A stretch of DNA of 63,269 nt from an uncultured Alteromonas sp. (GTDB lineage Bacteria; Pseudomonadota; Gammaproteobacteria; Enterobacterales; Alteromonadaceae), in contig NZ_CAJXQY010000011.1 of NCBI RefSeq assembly GCF_913058315.1, positions 1-63,269 on the forward strand, given 5' to 3'. Below, in pieces: positions 27,856 to 37,901 of the stretch. A program made the position numbers and the translations under genes. The notes under the pieces are model-generated. The model ran no database searches. It was not told where the DNA came from and worked only from the letters and a program-made list of their open reading frames with translations. The stretch's first letter is position 1, and every line of letters begins with the position of its first letter.

Positions 27856-28524
27856 TTACGCTCGTTTTATCATCATCAATCCGCAGCCCATTCCTTTGGC
27901 TCTGCCAAATCCCTTGGCGTATTGATTAATGAACTTTAGTGGGTCTTGAACGGTTAACATGCCCTGATAATCAACGCTTGAAAACTGTATCTGATGACGT
28001 TTTTTCTGAACCTTGTGCTGGGTATAGCCATCAATGGACGGTTGGAAATCTAGAGTAATGCCCCATTCATCCAACCTTTTCTCGTTGTTCAACCAGTTAA
28101 TCGCAGCCTGTTCCATATGCATCTTTAGCGTTTGCGCATCCGTTTGTTCGTCTTTAACGTTATACTTCGCCTGCATCATCACATCATGGCGGCGTTGCTT
28201 TCCATCCTCACTTTTTACACAAATTGTAGGATTAACTCTCAGCTTGAATAGCAGCCGCTGCCCCTTGTGCAATTTAGGCTCAAATACTTTTGTTGCACAC
28301 GAAAAGACAGGTAAGCTTGCTTGCGGTTCAGTTTCGGATAAAACATAAAATTCCGGCATGCCCGTTGCCCCCATTTCTTCCCGATACAGAAACGATCTTT
28401 CTGTATCTTTTGAAAACAACTGCCAAATTAACTGGTGTGACGCGTACACTCCGTTGCGCTGAAGCTTTGCTAACTCGTGGGTAGTTTGCGGGCTCGAAAT
28501 CATTGTGACTTTTGATAAAAACAT
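27856..28524 (-). CDS. cas6e: CRISPR crRNA endonuclease Cas6e
   Basis: 222 residues. His30 in NGVYASHQLIWQLF stands where the N-terminal catalytic histidine of Cas6e is expected. The C-terminal glycine-rich loop KGFGRAKGMGCG is the RAMP signature that binds the repeat hairpin. It cuts pre-crRNA at the 3' base of the hairpin and stays on the crRNA in Cascade. The start overlaps the cas5e stop by one base (TAATG), preceded by GGGAGG. No missing key residues seen. Confidence 0.95.
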   Translation of the reverse strand: MFLSKVTMISSPQTTHELAKLQRNGVYASHQLIWQLFSKDTERSFLYREEMGATGMPEFYVLSETEPQASLPVFSCATKVFEPKLHKGQRLLFKLRVNPTICVKSEDGKQRRHDVMMQAKYNVKDEQTDAQTLKMHMEQAAINWLNNEKRLDEWGITLDFQPSIDGYTQHKVQKKRHQIQFSSVDYQGMLTVQDPLKFINQYAKGFGRAKGMGCGLMMIKRA

Positions 28525-29255
28525 TATTTAGCCTCCCGCAATGTTAATTGATGCATAGTTCGCTGCTTGAACTGCCATCGTCCTCGATGCACAGGCTCAT
28601 CCCAAGGCTGATAAGACTGAGTGAGTTCATCGTCAAATTCCGTCGTAGCACCTTCCCAAAAGTAAGTTACAAAACCGTTAGCACCAAACCAATATTTGTC
28701 TGATTGTTCTGAAACAACAGGAGGAAAATCGGTATCTAAAGCTTGCTGCAGCGTCTCAGTTTCAAACGTTTTAGGTGAAAGAGGTAAACCGAGTGGACAA
28801 GATTTACGACCCAAGTAAAGAGGAAATGCCGGTTTTTCCAGCGCGTATTTTATGGCTGAGAGCGTTACTTGAGTGTCTGCCCTTAACCAAACTGCCACTA
28901 TCCATAGTCCATCGCAACGGTAATCTCGACTGGATAACACCGTATTCAGCTTTGCTTCACTTAACTCGCTCTTGCGGGTTAAATGGGTAACCCCTCTTTT
29001 CTCTGACGGCACCTGCGCCGTATGATAATCACGCAATATTGAACTCGGTACGCATTGCTTAACACCAAAAGAAACACTTTGCTGAAGCGCTTCTAGTTTC
29101 GCTGCATTATCCCTGGTGATCCCCAATGCGGCACCGAGCAAGCCTAAAAGTGCTGAACGCGCGGGTGCAATTGCAGTGGCTCTATCGCCTCCTACTGCTG
29201 GTACGCCCCAACTCGCCATTGGTCCATAAAGCCGAAAGACTAGATATTCTTTCAT
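28524..29255 (-). CDS. cas5e: Cascade subunit Cas5e
   Basis: 243 residues from ATG 29255 (MKEYLVFRLYGPMASWG). CTGGAGCG sits 7 bases upstream, and the family begins here; an upstream in-frame start at 29279 would overlap cas7e. Cas5e caps the 5' handle of the crRNA. RAMP features include the first beta strand with PMASWG and the RSALLGLLGAALGI helix. It begins 13 bases past the cas7e stop. Confidence 0.95.
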   Translation of the reverse strand: MKEYLVFRLYGPMASWGVPAVGGDRATAIAPARSALLGLLGAALGITRDNAAKLEALQQSVSFGVKQCVPSSILRDYHTAQVPSEKRGVTHLTRKSELSEAKLNTVLSSRDYRCDGLWIVAVWLRADTQVTLSAIKYALEKPAFPLYLGRKSCPLGLPLSPKTFETETLQQALDTDFPPVVSEQSDKYWFGANGFVTYFWEGATTEFDDELTQSYQPWDEPVHRGRWQFKQRTMHQLTLREAK

Positions 29256-29268
29256 TGTTACGCTCCAG

Positions 29269-30306
29269 TTACTTTGCAACGAAATCTAGTAATTCGTTTA
29301 ATGTACCTTCGCCCTTCACAGCGTTAATTGTGTAACGCGCATCTGAACACTTGCCATATACCGCGTCAAAATTAGCGGCCTGTTTTTCTATTGCGGCAAT
29401 TGCCGCTTCGGCCATATCTTCGTCCTGAATCGGCTTAAGGTATGATACTGACAATGAACGTGGTTGTTGTTCACCCAATTCAGCCATGACATAACTGGCA
29501 TAGGCTCGAGAAGCAAAACTGTTTTGCTTGCCTTTGGGAGAAACTTTTACTGCTGCTTCGGTCAGTGCTTTTAAGGCGTTGTCGGCCAAGGCTTCATTAC
29601 CACCAAGATTTTCGATGAGTTGCGATTTGTTAATGCAGATATAGCTATAGAACAATGCCGCCGCAAAATTAGCTTCACCTATGTGGGCTGAACCAGTATC
29701 TGTTTTACCGTCGTTTAAATCATCTACCGCGGTAAAGTAATCATCTTCCACCAGTACTTTATGAACACTGATTGAATGGGCAACCTGACAAGCCGCTTCT
29801 ACATTGAACTCCGGACTAGATGCCAGCATTCTGCCGAATAGGGCAATATCGACCGATGTACGATCTGCTTTTAGCAATTTCAATTCATCCGTGCTTGGCT
29901 CTCGTTGCTCATTGCAAATCAGCTCTGCTAATGCAATAACAGCTTGTTTTTCAGCGGTACTAATATGCGCAAGTTGCTCAATTTCTAATGGCTTGTCTTT
30001 CTTAACCTTGCCAAAAACACCTGCAATAGTTGATGCCCATGATGTTGCTTGCTTCTCTTTTACGCCACCGGCGACCAAGGTGTTAAAAACTTCTTCACCG
30101 AGCTTTTTTGTACGAACACCGATCTCGCCTAGCATGGCTTCTTCAAACAGCTCAGACACACGCCAGTTTCTTTTTAAACTCTGTGAGCTCACACGTAATC
30201 GATCAAACCCGCCCATTTTTGCTGTTTTAGGGCGTCCTAGGTCATCACGGTTTAAGTTTGACGGTGCATATGAAGTTAGTAAGTGAAGTTGAATAAATTT
30301 GCTCAT
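29269..30306 (-). CDS. cas7e: Cascade backbone subunit Cas7e
   Basis: 345 residues, close to E. coli Cas7 (363). The opening FIQLHLLTSYAPSNLNRDDLG and KTAKMGGFDRLRVSSQSLKRNWR is the conserved Cas7e N-terminus. Six copies form the filament along the spacer part of crRNA. It follows cse2 by 44 bases, the largest gap inside the cas operon. Confidence 0.97.
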   Translation of the reverse strand: MSKFIQLHLLTSYAPSNLNRDDLGRPKTAKMGGFDRLRVSSQSLKRNWRVSELFEEAMLGEIGVRTKKLGEEVFNTLVAGGVKEKQATSWASTIAGVFGKVKKDKPLEIEQLAHISTAEKQAVIALAELICNEQREPSTDELKLLKADRTSVDIALFGRMLASSPEFNVEAACQVAHSISVHKVLVEDDYFTAVDDLNDGKTDTGSAHIGEANFAAALFYSYICINKSQLIENLGGNEALADNALKALTEAAVKVSPKGKQNSFASRAYASYVMAELGEQQPRSLSVSYLKPIQDEDMAEAAIAAIEKQAANFDAVYGKCSDARYTINAVKGEGTLNELLDFVAK

Positions 30307-30350
30307 GTGATTAATCCTTTTTCAAAAAATAGTTATTCAGGCGCTTTTGA

Positions 30351-30920
30351 TTAGTTTGCCTGGTAGTAATCCATTGCCCAGCGCACCGCTATGCGTTTGT
30401 CAGCTTGTCTGGGGTAATTTGACGTTAGTTCCTGATACCAATTGCAGCTATCTTTGGCTAACTGCGCCACTGATACCTTGCCATTTAGCTGTTTTAAGAT
30501 TCGTCTAATTCGGCGTAAAAACTCTTCTGGTGTTTGTGCCTGTTGTAATTGAGCGAAACGCATTTCGCTTACCACAGGTTTATCCCCATCGCCCTTCCTC
30601 CCGGCTAATTTAGCAAAGCTCTCGGCATGGTTTTCTGATACAGAAACGAGTGCACCTGCAACCACTGCCCAACAAAGCATGTCTTGACTCACCTGCTTTT
30701 CGTGGCCTTCGGTTATTTCTTTACTCAACGATAGCCAGAGCGATCTAAATCCCTGTGAAAGCAACACCGCGTCAATAGATTCAGCTCTTTTTAGTTCGGC
30801 TTTCCAAGCGGTGGGGGCAGCCTGGATACCCTCTTTTTTCAACTCACCGGTACTGGCATACATAGATTTCCACCAGCGGAGCGCAGTTGTCATCCCACGT
30901 TGAAGTAGCTCTTTATCCAT
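30351..30920 (-). CDS. cse2: Cascade small subunit Cse2 (Cas11e)
   Basis: 189 residues, all-helical in appearance, with the family region LRRIRRILKQLNGKVSVAQLAKD near residues 125-147 and the C-terminal RQADKRIAVRWAMDYYQ. Two copies form the belly of Cascade and stabilise the R-loop. The ATG overlaps the cse1 stop by one base (TAATG). Confidence 0.93.
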   Translation of the reverse strand: MDKELLQRGMTTALRWWKSMYASTGELKKEGIQAAPTAWKAELKRAESIDAVLLSQGFRSLWLSLSKEITEGHEKQVSQDMLCWAVVAGALVSVSENHAESFAKLAGRKGDGDKPVVSEMRFAQLQQAQTPEEFLRRIRRILKQLNGKVSVAQLAKDSCNWYQELTSNYPRQADKRIAVRWAMDYYQAN

Positions 30921-32527
30921 TACTTTGCCTCCTTAATTGGCTCAATTTGATGCTCCTTTTCAAAATTTTTGAATGATTTTGAGTACAGCCCTTTTAACAG
31001 GCTTTTCCTTGCTCCAATTCGCTTCGCCATAGAACGTTCGGAGCCTAATTCAGACAGCGCATATTCATCGAATAAAGACAACGCAACATTCCTAAGAGTG
31101 AACAGCCATTGTTTTGCTTCCATTGAAGTTAAATATAGGGAGTCACTACTCATCAACTGCTGCACGGCCGCGAAGAATGCAGATTGGGTTTGTTGCCAAA
31201 AGGCGGTATCAATAAAACTAAAATCACCTTTTGCATCACCAGGTTTATCAAACCACGCCGCTTTAATCTGGCTGCGACAATGCCAAAGAGCATCATTCGC
31301 TATACTCTGAAGTTCTTTAATATGGCCAAGAATATGTTGTTGCTTAGCCGATGGAACCTGATAAAGCGGCATGATTTCTGAATACCATCCACGTGCTTTC
31401 ATGTTGTCCATGTCGTAGCCAAATACCCATAACCGGGCTTGTGCCGTTACATCTTCTAAAATGTCATCGTTAACCAGATTATTAAAAGACCGAACTACTC
31501 TCGCACACATCTGCTGAGTTTTGCCACCATCGGGGGAGCCCGTTAGCGTGAGTACATCCCAGATCTTATAGGTAATTCCCCCAGGCTGGCCTTTGATCGA
31601 CAAATCTTCCTGATCCGGCTTTTTTAAGTCACGTTTGTAGGGTGTAAGAGGATGTGACCACGATCCCGCATAATTGGCACCATAATTCTGAGTCTTATAC
31701 AGTTTCACCAACTGGCTACAAGACTTCCCGGTAAGACTGCATTCGCCAGCAACATCTTCGACTATCAGTCTTATGCGTCTTGGCATCGCCCAGAACATAT
31801 GTAGTGGGTGTACATCTTTTTGATAAGTTTCGCTCCCTTTCTTTGCACTTACTCGAGTTTTACCTAACCACGGGAATAATGTATCGCTATCAAAATCTGG
31901 CTCGGAGTCACTGTCATTTTTTGGCGTAATGTTGAACCAAAGCTTCCGCCAAAGCGGAGCGCGTTCTTGCTGCGGCATCACTAGCGTAGTTAAAGGGCCA
32001 CCACCGCGAAGACCGGTACGATGCCCCTGCCCGCCGCTAGGGGCATTTATCTGCAGAGTAAAAAGCGCCAAAACCGCCAAAGGCAAAGACATGGCCTCAC
32101 CAATCCCTCTTTTAACAAAGTGATCGGTATTCAGCTTCAAGCCATTTCCACCTGGCGCTTCGATGAGTAAACCCGAAATTGAGGTTGGCTTTGCATCATC
32201 TAAGCAGTCAAAGTCTTGCATAAACAAAGGGCCATCACCTATGGCATTGAATGCGTGTTCTGCTTTTGAAAATGCTTTTTGAAGCACTTCTTCTGTCGGT
32301 GGTTCAAGATAGTTATCTTCCCATTCGAATTCATCATCAGGCGCGAAACAGGTTTGCAATAGCCCAATCACAAACTGATAGGCTGCGCCCTGAAAATCGG
32401 CTCTGGGTAGCGCGAAGTCGATGACTTCTGGTTTTGTAATGGCTGTTATCGGCAACGTTTGTTCAACAAGACTTCCGTCTGGTTGTTGAACCTTAAATAT
32501 CAGCCAAGGATCTTTAAGTAAGTTCAT
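30920..32527 (-). CDS. cse1: Cascade large subunit Cse1 (Cas8e)
   Basis: 535 residues (502 in E. coli). N-terminus LLKDPWLIFKVQQPDGS with the downstream FALPRADFQGAAYQFVIGLLQT block is typical of Cse1. It recognises the PAM and recruits Cas3. The internal GGQGHRTGLRGGGPLTTLV region belongs to the family's conserved core. It overlaps cas3 by 4 bases (ATGA) and cse2 by 1, so cas3-cse1-cse2 translation is coupled. Confidence 0.96.
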   Translation of the reverse strand: MNLLKDPWLIFKVQQPDGSLVEQTLPITAITKPEVIDFALPRADFQGAAYQFVIGLLQTCFAPDDEFEWEDNYLEPPTEEVLQKAFSKAEHAFNAIGDGPLFMQDFDCLDDAKPTSISGLLIEAPGGNGLKLNTDHFVKRGIGEAMSLPLAVLALFTLQINAPSGGQGHRTGLRGGGPLTTLVMPQQERAPLWRKLWFNITPKNDSDSEPDFDSDTLFPWLGKTRVSAKKGSETYQKDVHPLHMFWAMPRRIRLIVEDVAGECSLTGKSCSQLVKLYKTQNYGANYAGSWSHPLTPYKRDLKKPDQEDLSIKGQPGGITYKIWDVLTLTGSPDGGKTQQMCARVVRSFNNLVNDDILEDVTAQARLWVFGYDMDNMKARGWYSEIMPLYQVPSAKQQHILGHIKELQSIANDALWHCRSQIKAAWFDKPGDAKGDFSFIDTAFWQQTQSAFFAAVQQLMSSDSLYLTSMEAKQWLFTLRNVALSLFDEYALSELGSERSMAKRIGARKSLLKGLYSKSFKNFEKEHQIEPIKEAK

Positions 32528-35271
32528 AACCCTTCCTTGATTATTTTTTGATTAAAACCAGATACAGGAGAGTAACCAAACCGCTCATCCTGTTCTGGTA
32601 TCCAACATTGTGTAAATTTAAGCGCAGGGTATTTCGTTTGTAATTGTTCCAGTTGTGCCTGATAGTTTTCCGGCACAGGGCTTAAATTGTCTGCGTACTT
32701 ATTTCTTGCAAGTTTTAATGTGCTTAGCTGTATTGCATGCTGTTTATGCTCGCACCAAAAATTTAACTGGCCCTGCTTATCTAGATTTAGCAATACCACC
32801 TGCACTTCTTCCCGTTCACTTAGCCGGGTATTAATTTCAACCTCATCTTCTTCCCAGCGCCCACGATTCGTTATTTGATATCCCGTTTCCCAGTTGAGCT
32901 TTCTGGCGAATGCTTGATTTTCTCTCGCTCTTTCATCGCCGATAACCTGTTGTTCTTGGGCAATTAAACTAGCAGGGATTTGCTCTCTTCCTTCATCGCT
33001 ATATACCGCTTCGATTAACTTTCTGGCATCCTGCGGCATACGCATGGAGCCTAATTTCAGCAACTCTCTCATGCCAAGCCATAGTCTGCCTGCAGATGGG
33101 TATACATAGCTGGTATTTCTGAAATCTTTTCTTACCCACTCTTCACTCGGGTTATCAGTCCAATTTGGAGCATGCACAATTAATTCAGGTTGTCCTCGCT
33201 GATCTGATTTATTCGGAGTAAATTTGCCAAATTTATCTCGGGAATGACGATGTAATCGCCCGGCTCGCTGAATCAAATCATCAATTGGGCAAATATCAGA
33301 AATCATTAGATCACAGTCTGCATCCAAACTTTCCTGAAAAACCTGAGTCGCTATCAACACTTTACCTGCTCGAGAGCCTGCTTCAGCATGCTTACCGAAT
33401 ACATTCAACACCTTTGCTTCAATAGTATTTCTATCATTTAGGGTGAACCGGCTATGAAATAATATACAATCATCAGGGTTACTCATCTGAACAGACAGTA
33501 CTGAGTGAGCGGCTAAAGCATCATCGACAGAATTACGCACCCATACTACGCAGTGTCCGCTTTCTATGGTGTTGATAATGCGCTCAATACAACTCACTTG
33601 ATCATGGAGAAAGGTCACCGTTACATCTCTACTCACTGCTTCCCGACTTGGCATCGTATGTTCTTGCACCGGATTTTCTGTTCCGGGCGCAACGTGAGTG
33701 GCAAGAGGAAAATCAGAGAAACTGGTTTTCTTAGGCAAAATCACTTGGTTCCCTGATGCCGTTTGCCATATTTCTACCAGCTTCTTACGCTGCTTGAAGG
33801 GTAATGTGGCCGTTAGTAAAATAACACTACCGCCCTGATGCAAATGCAGCTTTAGTAATCCTTCCAGCAGTTCAAACATATATTCGTCTGCCGCATGGAC
33901 CTCATCAAAAATTATTACTTTATTATGTAGGCCTAAAAGCCTGAGGGATTGATGCCTTTTGGGTAACACCGCCAGAAGTGCCTGATCAATGGTGCCAACA
34001 CCAACAGGTGCAAGCAGCGCTTTTTTACGAGAATCGGCAAGCCAGCGATGACATTCTGCAAGCGCTGTTTTGTCTTCTGCGTTGTAACCAGAGTTATCTT
34101 TGCCTGAGGTAATGACTGTTTGCTGAAAGAGTGGGTTCATATCTCGAGCACCATGAGCCAAAATAATACTGGGCTTTTTAGCCACAGATTCATACATACT
34201 TAGGTAATGTTCGGCCACCCGTTTATACATAGCATTGGACGTAGCCATTGTGGGCAACCCAAAATAGAAGCCGCTCGCCACACCTTTTTGCATAAGCCGG
34301 TGAGTTAATGTGAGCGCTGCTTCTGTCTTACCCGCCCCAGTTACGTCTTCGAGTATGAATAGCTGTGGAGTATCTGTGATCTCTACTTTCTCAGCCCAAC
34401 TCTGTAATGGTGTAGGACTAAAACCAAAGCTACTTTCAACTGAAAGGAAAGGTGCAACGTTGAATGACCGAATGAGTTGCTTATTCTCAAGTGCCTTTTT
34501 GGCTTGCTTTCTGGCCGTTTGCCAATAAATGTCTAGCGGCATCTCGTCTGAAACATAGGGAAAATCGACTTGATCTGAGCCTATCCAGTCACAAAGCACT
34601 GCTATACCTGCAATGTGCCAACTGACTTGCTTTAGCTTTGCAAGCCATTCTGAGTCATTTTGGATCATGACCTCAGTAAACTCCGGTTGAAACAGTGTGA
34701 TTAGATCTAAGGTAAATGCTTCTGAAGCACTAAGGTTTTGGCTTTCCGTAAACCCTTCAATTCCCGGCTCATCAAGCTCTACCGGCACACCATGATGCCC
34801 CAACATACAATCCATGATAATATTTAAGGGCTTTGCTAAATACTTTTGCTGTCTTCTATTTAACCCTTTCCCTTCAGTACATTGTTCACTGATTTGTTGG
34901 CGCAGTTTTCGCCAAAACCAAGTACCCAGCCTGTCATGGCGATAGTGCCTACCGTCGTAACACTTCCGACTATTTGGTAATATGAGTTTCGATGAATCGT
35001 TTGAAAATAAAGCCTGGAAGGCGGATGCAAACTTTCCCAGGTCATGCATCGCCATGAATAAACTCATCAGCGATGTAAACTGCGCTCTGGGGATTGCCAG
35101 ATAATCGCTTAATTCCCCAGACAGTTTAGTATCAGCATCTAGCCACTCATAACACACCGCCGCCACATCCAAACAGTGATAGGGCAACAGGTGATAATCA
35201 GCTCCTGGTTGTTCACTGTCTTTTTTGGCTTTTCCCCAATATTTAAAATAGGGAGGGAAGTCATTTTCCAT
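32524..35271 (-). CDS. cas3: CRISPR-associated nuclease-helicase Cas3
   Basis: 915 residues from ATG 35271; AGGA lies 6 bases upstream, and a TTG two codons earlier is less likely. The HD nuclease domain has His32 (YHCLDVAAV) and His76-Asp77 (MHDLGKF). The SF2 helicase has Walker A VTGAGKTEA, DEVH in IIFDEVHAADE, and motif VI LIQRAGRLHRH. It degrades target DNA recruited by Cascade. All key motifs are present. It is the first cas gene, 120 bases past the WYL regulator. Confidence 0.97.
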   Translation of the reverse strand: MENDFPPYFKYWGKAKKDSEQPGADYHLLPYHCLDVAAVCYEWLDADTKLSGELSDYLAIPRAQFTSLMSLFMAMHDLGKFASAFQALFSNDSSKLILPNSRKCYDGRHYRHDRLGTWFWRKLRQQISEQCTEGKGLNRRQQKYLAKPLNIIMDCMLGHHGVPVELDEPGIEGFTESQNLSASEAFTLDLITLFQPEFTEVMIQNDSEWLAKLKQVSWHIAGIAVLCDWIGSDQVDFPYVSDEMPLDIYWQTARKQAKKALENKQLIRSFNVAPFLSVESSFGFSPTPLQSWAEKVEITDTPQLFILEDVTGAGKTEAALTLTHRLMQKGVASGFYFGLPTMATSNAMYKRVAEHYLSMYESVAKKPSIILAHGARDMNPLFQQTVITSGKDNSGYNAEDKTALAECHRWLADSRKKALLAPVGVGTIDQALLAVLPKRHQSLRLLGLHNKVIIFDEVHAADEYMFELLEGLLKLHLHQGGSVILLTATLPFKQRKKLVEIWQTASGNQVILPKKTSFSDFPLATHVAPGTENPVQEHTMPSREAVSRDVTVTFLHDQVSCIERIINTIESGHCVVWVRNSVDDALAAHSVLSVQMSNPDDCILFHSRFTLNDRNTIEAKVLNVFGKHAEAGSRAGKVLIATQVFQESLDADCDLMISDICPIDDLIQRAGRLHRHSRDKFGKFTPNKSDQRGQPELIVHAPNWTDNPSEEWVRKDFRNTSYVYPSAGRLWLGMRELLKLGSMRMPQDARKLIEAVYSDEGREQIPASLIAQEQQVIGDERARENQAFARKLNWETGYQITNRGRWEEDEVEINTRLSEREEVQVVLLNLDKQGQLNFWCEHKQHAIQLSTLKLARNKYADNLSPVPENYQAQLEQLQTKYPALKFTQCWIPEQDERFGYSPVSGFNQKIIKEGL

Positions 35272-35391
35272 TCTCAATCCTGTCTGGTGAGTGAATCGAT
35301 TTCTAGTTACTTTTTCACATCATAATCTCGTTCACAATCCCGTAAATAAAACCAGTAAACCAACTTGACCGGTTCAGCATTGTTCTCAAAG

Positions 35392-36228
35392 TTAGCTGGC
35401 AAATAACCAGGGGTTCAGGTCATCTTCGTTTACCAATACTAACTGTTGCTGTTGAGGTGTTTTTGCCAGGGAATCGGTACGTACCTGCATGCCCTGAATA
35501 ACATATTGAGCCAGGGCGGCTTTAGTTGTTATTAGGAGCTCACCATTTTGCATTTGGTAATCCTGCTCAATAATAGTTTTTTGGTCCGGTGTAAAACGAG
35601 GATCGGGTTGAAGTCGTATTATTATATTGGTGTTCCAGCCCTCATCCTTTGTTCGGGTGTGGGTAGCCGCACCCAATAAAAAAGGGGCTCCTCTGAATCG
35701 GCTTAAAACAAAGTCACGATATTCACAACGATACTCGCAGTATCCGCGTAAATGCCAGCGCAAACCTGTTTTAACAAAAGTATGTGGCTGTATCACTCTC
35801 CCTTCAGCCGAAGTTTTACTTAGCGAGAGGTATTCCACATCAATTCGGCGCTGATGTCTGATTGCAGTAATCAGCCCACGCATAATTTCGGGGGAGGTAT
35901 GTCTTGGTGGTAACCGCAATTCGGCATGGGTAATACTGTTATAAAACACTTCAGCCTGATCATTTTGAGTATTCAGCCAGTCCAGATACTCATTCACATC
36001 ACCACTGATTAATTCACATTTGAGCACATTATCAGGAATATGCGCTTTAACACTTTTATCGTAGACAATATTAGATGGGTAGAAAATTTTGTAGTCTGAA
36101 ATGTACTTTTTAGCCTGAGTAGTACTAATACCATATACATTACACAGATCCTGACTATTTACTCGCCCTTGCCAAAACGCGAGTAACTCAATTAGCCAAA
36201 GGTACTTATTACCAACACCGTTATCCAT
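35392..36228 (-). CDS. WYL-domain transcriptional regulator upstream of cas3
   Basis: 278 residues. An N-terminal winged helix (LLAFWQGRVNSQDLCNVYGI with ISTTQAKKYISDY) is followed by a WYL domain around residues 125-190 (IDVEYLSLSKTSAEGRVIQP; WHLRGYCEYRCEYRDFVLSR) and a C-terminal extension. This is the layout of the CapW/BrxR regulators found at anti-phage loci. It reads in the same direction as cas3 with a 120-base gap that may contain the cas promoter. Control of the cas genes is inferred from position only. Confidence 0.85.
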   Translation of the reverse strand: MDNGVGNKYLWLIELLAFWQGRVNSQDLCNVYGISTTQAKKYISDYKIFYPSNIVYDKSVKAHIPDNVLKCELISGDVNEYLDWLNTQNDQAEVFYNSITHAELRLPPRHTSPEIMRGLITAIRHQRRIDVEYLSLSKTSAEGRVIQPHTFVKTGLRWHLRGYCEYRCEYRDFVLSRFRGAPFLLGAATHTRTKDEGWNTNIIIRLQPDPRFTPDQKTIIEQDYQMQNGELLITTKAALAQYVIQGMQVRTDSLAKTPQQQQLVLVNEDDLNPWLFAS

Positions 36229-36527
36229 AACTCAATTCCATTTAATTTGCGACCATGGCGTTAATACAATAATGACAGGCAGATCGGCTCTTAGCAACCA
36301 AGGGTATATATATGTTTTTCAAAAACAAAGCTCCTCACGCAACCGCCTTAATGCAGATGTAACTAAACTCAGTTGCAATAAGCGCTTTAGTCGTAAGACC
36401 AAAGTCTTTTATTATCCAAATGAATATTAACTATTAACGCCTGACACCGCTCATTCACCGTTTAGCCCTTTACTGGCGAGGCCTTCGCCGTAAAATACGG
36501 TCACTGAAATTGCGGAATCCCCCCCTC
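36229..36527. promoter_or_regulatory. Divergent intergenic region, WYL gene / nhaD
   Basis: 299 bases between two divergent genes, AT-rich in the middle with a TATATATATG stretch. A small hairpin CCGTA-AAA-TACGG lies at 36488-36500 just before nhaD. No complete promoter could be assigned with confidence. Confidence 0.4.
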
Positions 36528-37784
36528 ATGATAGATACCATTCTTATTACTCTGGCCGCCCTGGCTCTACTTGGTGTGATGTTCGAAGAAGTGCTGCACA
36601 TCAACAAGGCAAAGATCACATTATTTTTTGGCACACTGGCCTGGATGATCCTTTTTATCACTGCCGACAATCCGGCCTCTACCGAGGCGGTCAACGAAAG
36701 TTTATTGCATAACATTACCGAAATATCCACTCTCTGGTTATTCCTGGTGGCGGCGATGACTTTTGTTGCCTACTTAAACCGCAAGGGCCTGATAGCCAAT
36801 ATGCTCAACCTGGTTATGCCGACCCACATTTCGCTGAAAAAGCTGATGTTGATCACAGCCCTGTTTAGCTTTTGCTTCTCCTCGCTGGCCGACAATATCA
36901 CCGCCACGCTGGTTTCAATTGCCATGGTGCTATCGTTGGGACTGCCCTTTAACCAAACTATGCGTTTTTCGGTACTGGTTGTCTTTGCAGTCAATTCCGG
37001 CGGTGTGTCGCTGATTACCGGTGACGTCACCACACTGATGATCTTCATGCAGAAGAAAGTCACCATTACCCAGCTGTTCTGGCTGCTGGTGCCTTCGTTT
37101 CTGGCTGTCATGGTACTTACCGGATTACTGAGTATAGGGATGACCGGTAACGTCAAAATTCGTAAAACAACCTATGCCACCAACACCATCGACTACGTGA
37201 TCGCCGGTATTTTCTTAAGCACCATTATTTCAACGCTGATCTTAAACGTGCTATTTGCCATTCCCCCCATGCTCACCTTCCTCGCCGGCATGGCGATCAT
37301 GTTTTTAGTAGCCAACCACATGGGTGAAGATGACGATCAGGACCCGATTATGGATTACATCCGCTATATAGAGTTTGATACGCTGCTGTTCTTCCTCGGC
37401 GTGCTGCTTTTGGTGGGTATGCTGGAACACATCGAAGCCCTGCACTCATTGCTGTACCTGTACCAGGTGTTCCCGCCACTGGTGGCCAACTACGTGATGG
37501 GCGCTACCTCGGCGTTAATCGATAACGTGCCGTTAACCGCTGCACTGCTTAAAGCCAATATAGGTATGTCGGTGAGTGAATGGATGCTGCTGACTTATGC
37601 CGTCGGGGTGGGAGGGTCGCTGCTGATCATCGGTTCTGCTGCCGGTATCGTCACCATGAGCAAGGTAAAAGGCCTGAGCTTCGCCCGTTACGGGAAGTAT
37701 TTCTTATTGCTGCTCATTGCTTATTCTATAGGCTACGCGCTGGTGTATGGTGTTGCTACCTACGTAATGCCCGGAGTGGCCTGA
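36528..37784 (+). CDS. nhaD: Na+/H+ antiporter NhaD
   Basis: 418 residues with about 12 hydrophobic segments. Family features: early EEVLHINKAKITLFFGTLAW, SLADNITATLVSIA (Asp/Asn pair in a membrane segment), GGVSLITGDVTTLM, and ALIDNVPLTAALLKA near the C-terminus. NhaD exports Na+ for H+ at the inner membrane, fitting a marine organism. ATG 36528 is favoured over TTG 36510; neither has a strong ribosome site. It stands alone upstream of ompR. Confidence 0.88.
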   Translation: MIDTILITLAALALLGVMFEEVLHINKAKITLFFGTLAWMILFITADNPASTEAVNESLLHNITEISTLWLFLVAAMTFVAYLNRKGLIANMLNLVMPTHISLKKLMLITALFSFCFSSLADNITATLVSIAMVLSLGLPFNQTMRFSVLVVFAVNSGGVSLITGDVTTLMIFMQKKVTITQLFWLLVPSFLAVMVLTGLLSIGMTGNVKIRKTTYATNTIDYVIAGIFLSTIISTLILNVLFAIPPMLTFLAGMAIMFLVANHMGEDDDQDPIMDYIRYIEFDTLLFFLGVLLLVGMLEHIEALHSLLYLYQVFPPLVANYVMGATSALIDNVPLTAALLKANIGMSVSEWMLLTYAVGVGGSLLIIGSAAGIVTMSKVKGLSFARYGKYFLLLLIAYSIGYALVYGVATYVMPGVA

Positions 37785-37845
37785 AACGGCCGCCTGACAC
37801 GCTTTGTAACAATCATCGCCAGTTCGAAACATTTGAGCACTTTTG

Positions 37846-37878
37846 TCCGGTATCACTTAGGGTTATAGTGATACCGGA
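37846..37878. repeat. Perfect 12-base inverted repeat upstream of ompR
   Basis: TCCGGTATCACT and AGTGATACCGGA flank a 9-base centre, 23 bases before the ompR start and 61 bases after the nhaD stop. It lacks a T run, so an operator or a 5'-UTR hairpin is more likely than a terminator. Confidence 0.8.
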
Positions 37879-37901
37879 ACGCGGTCGTCAATGAGGCAGA
37901 A

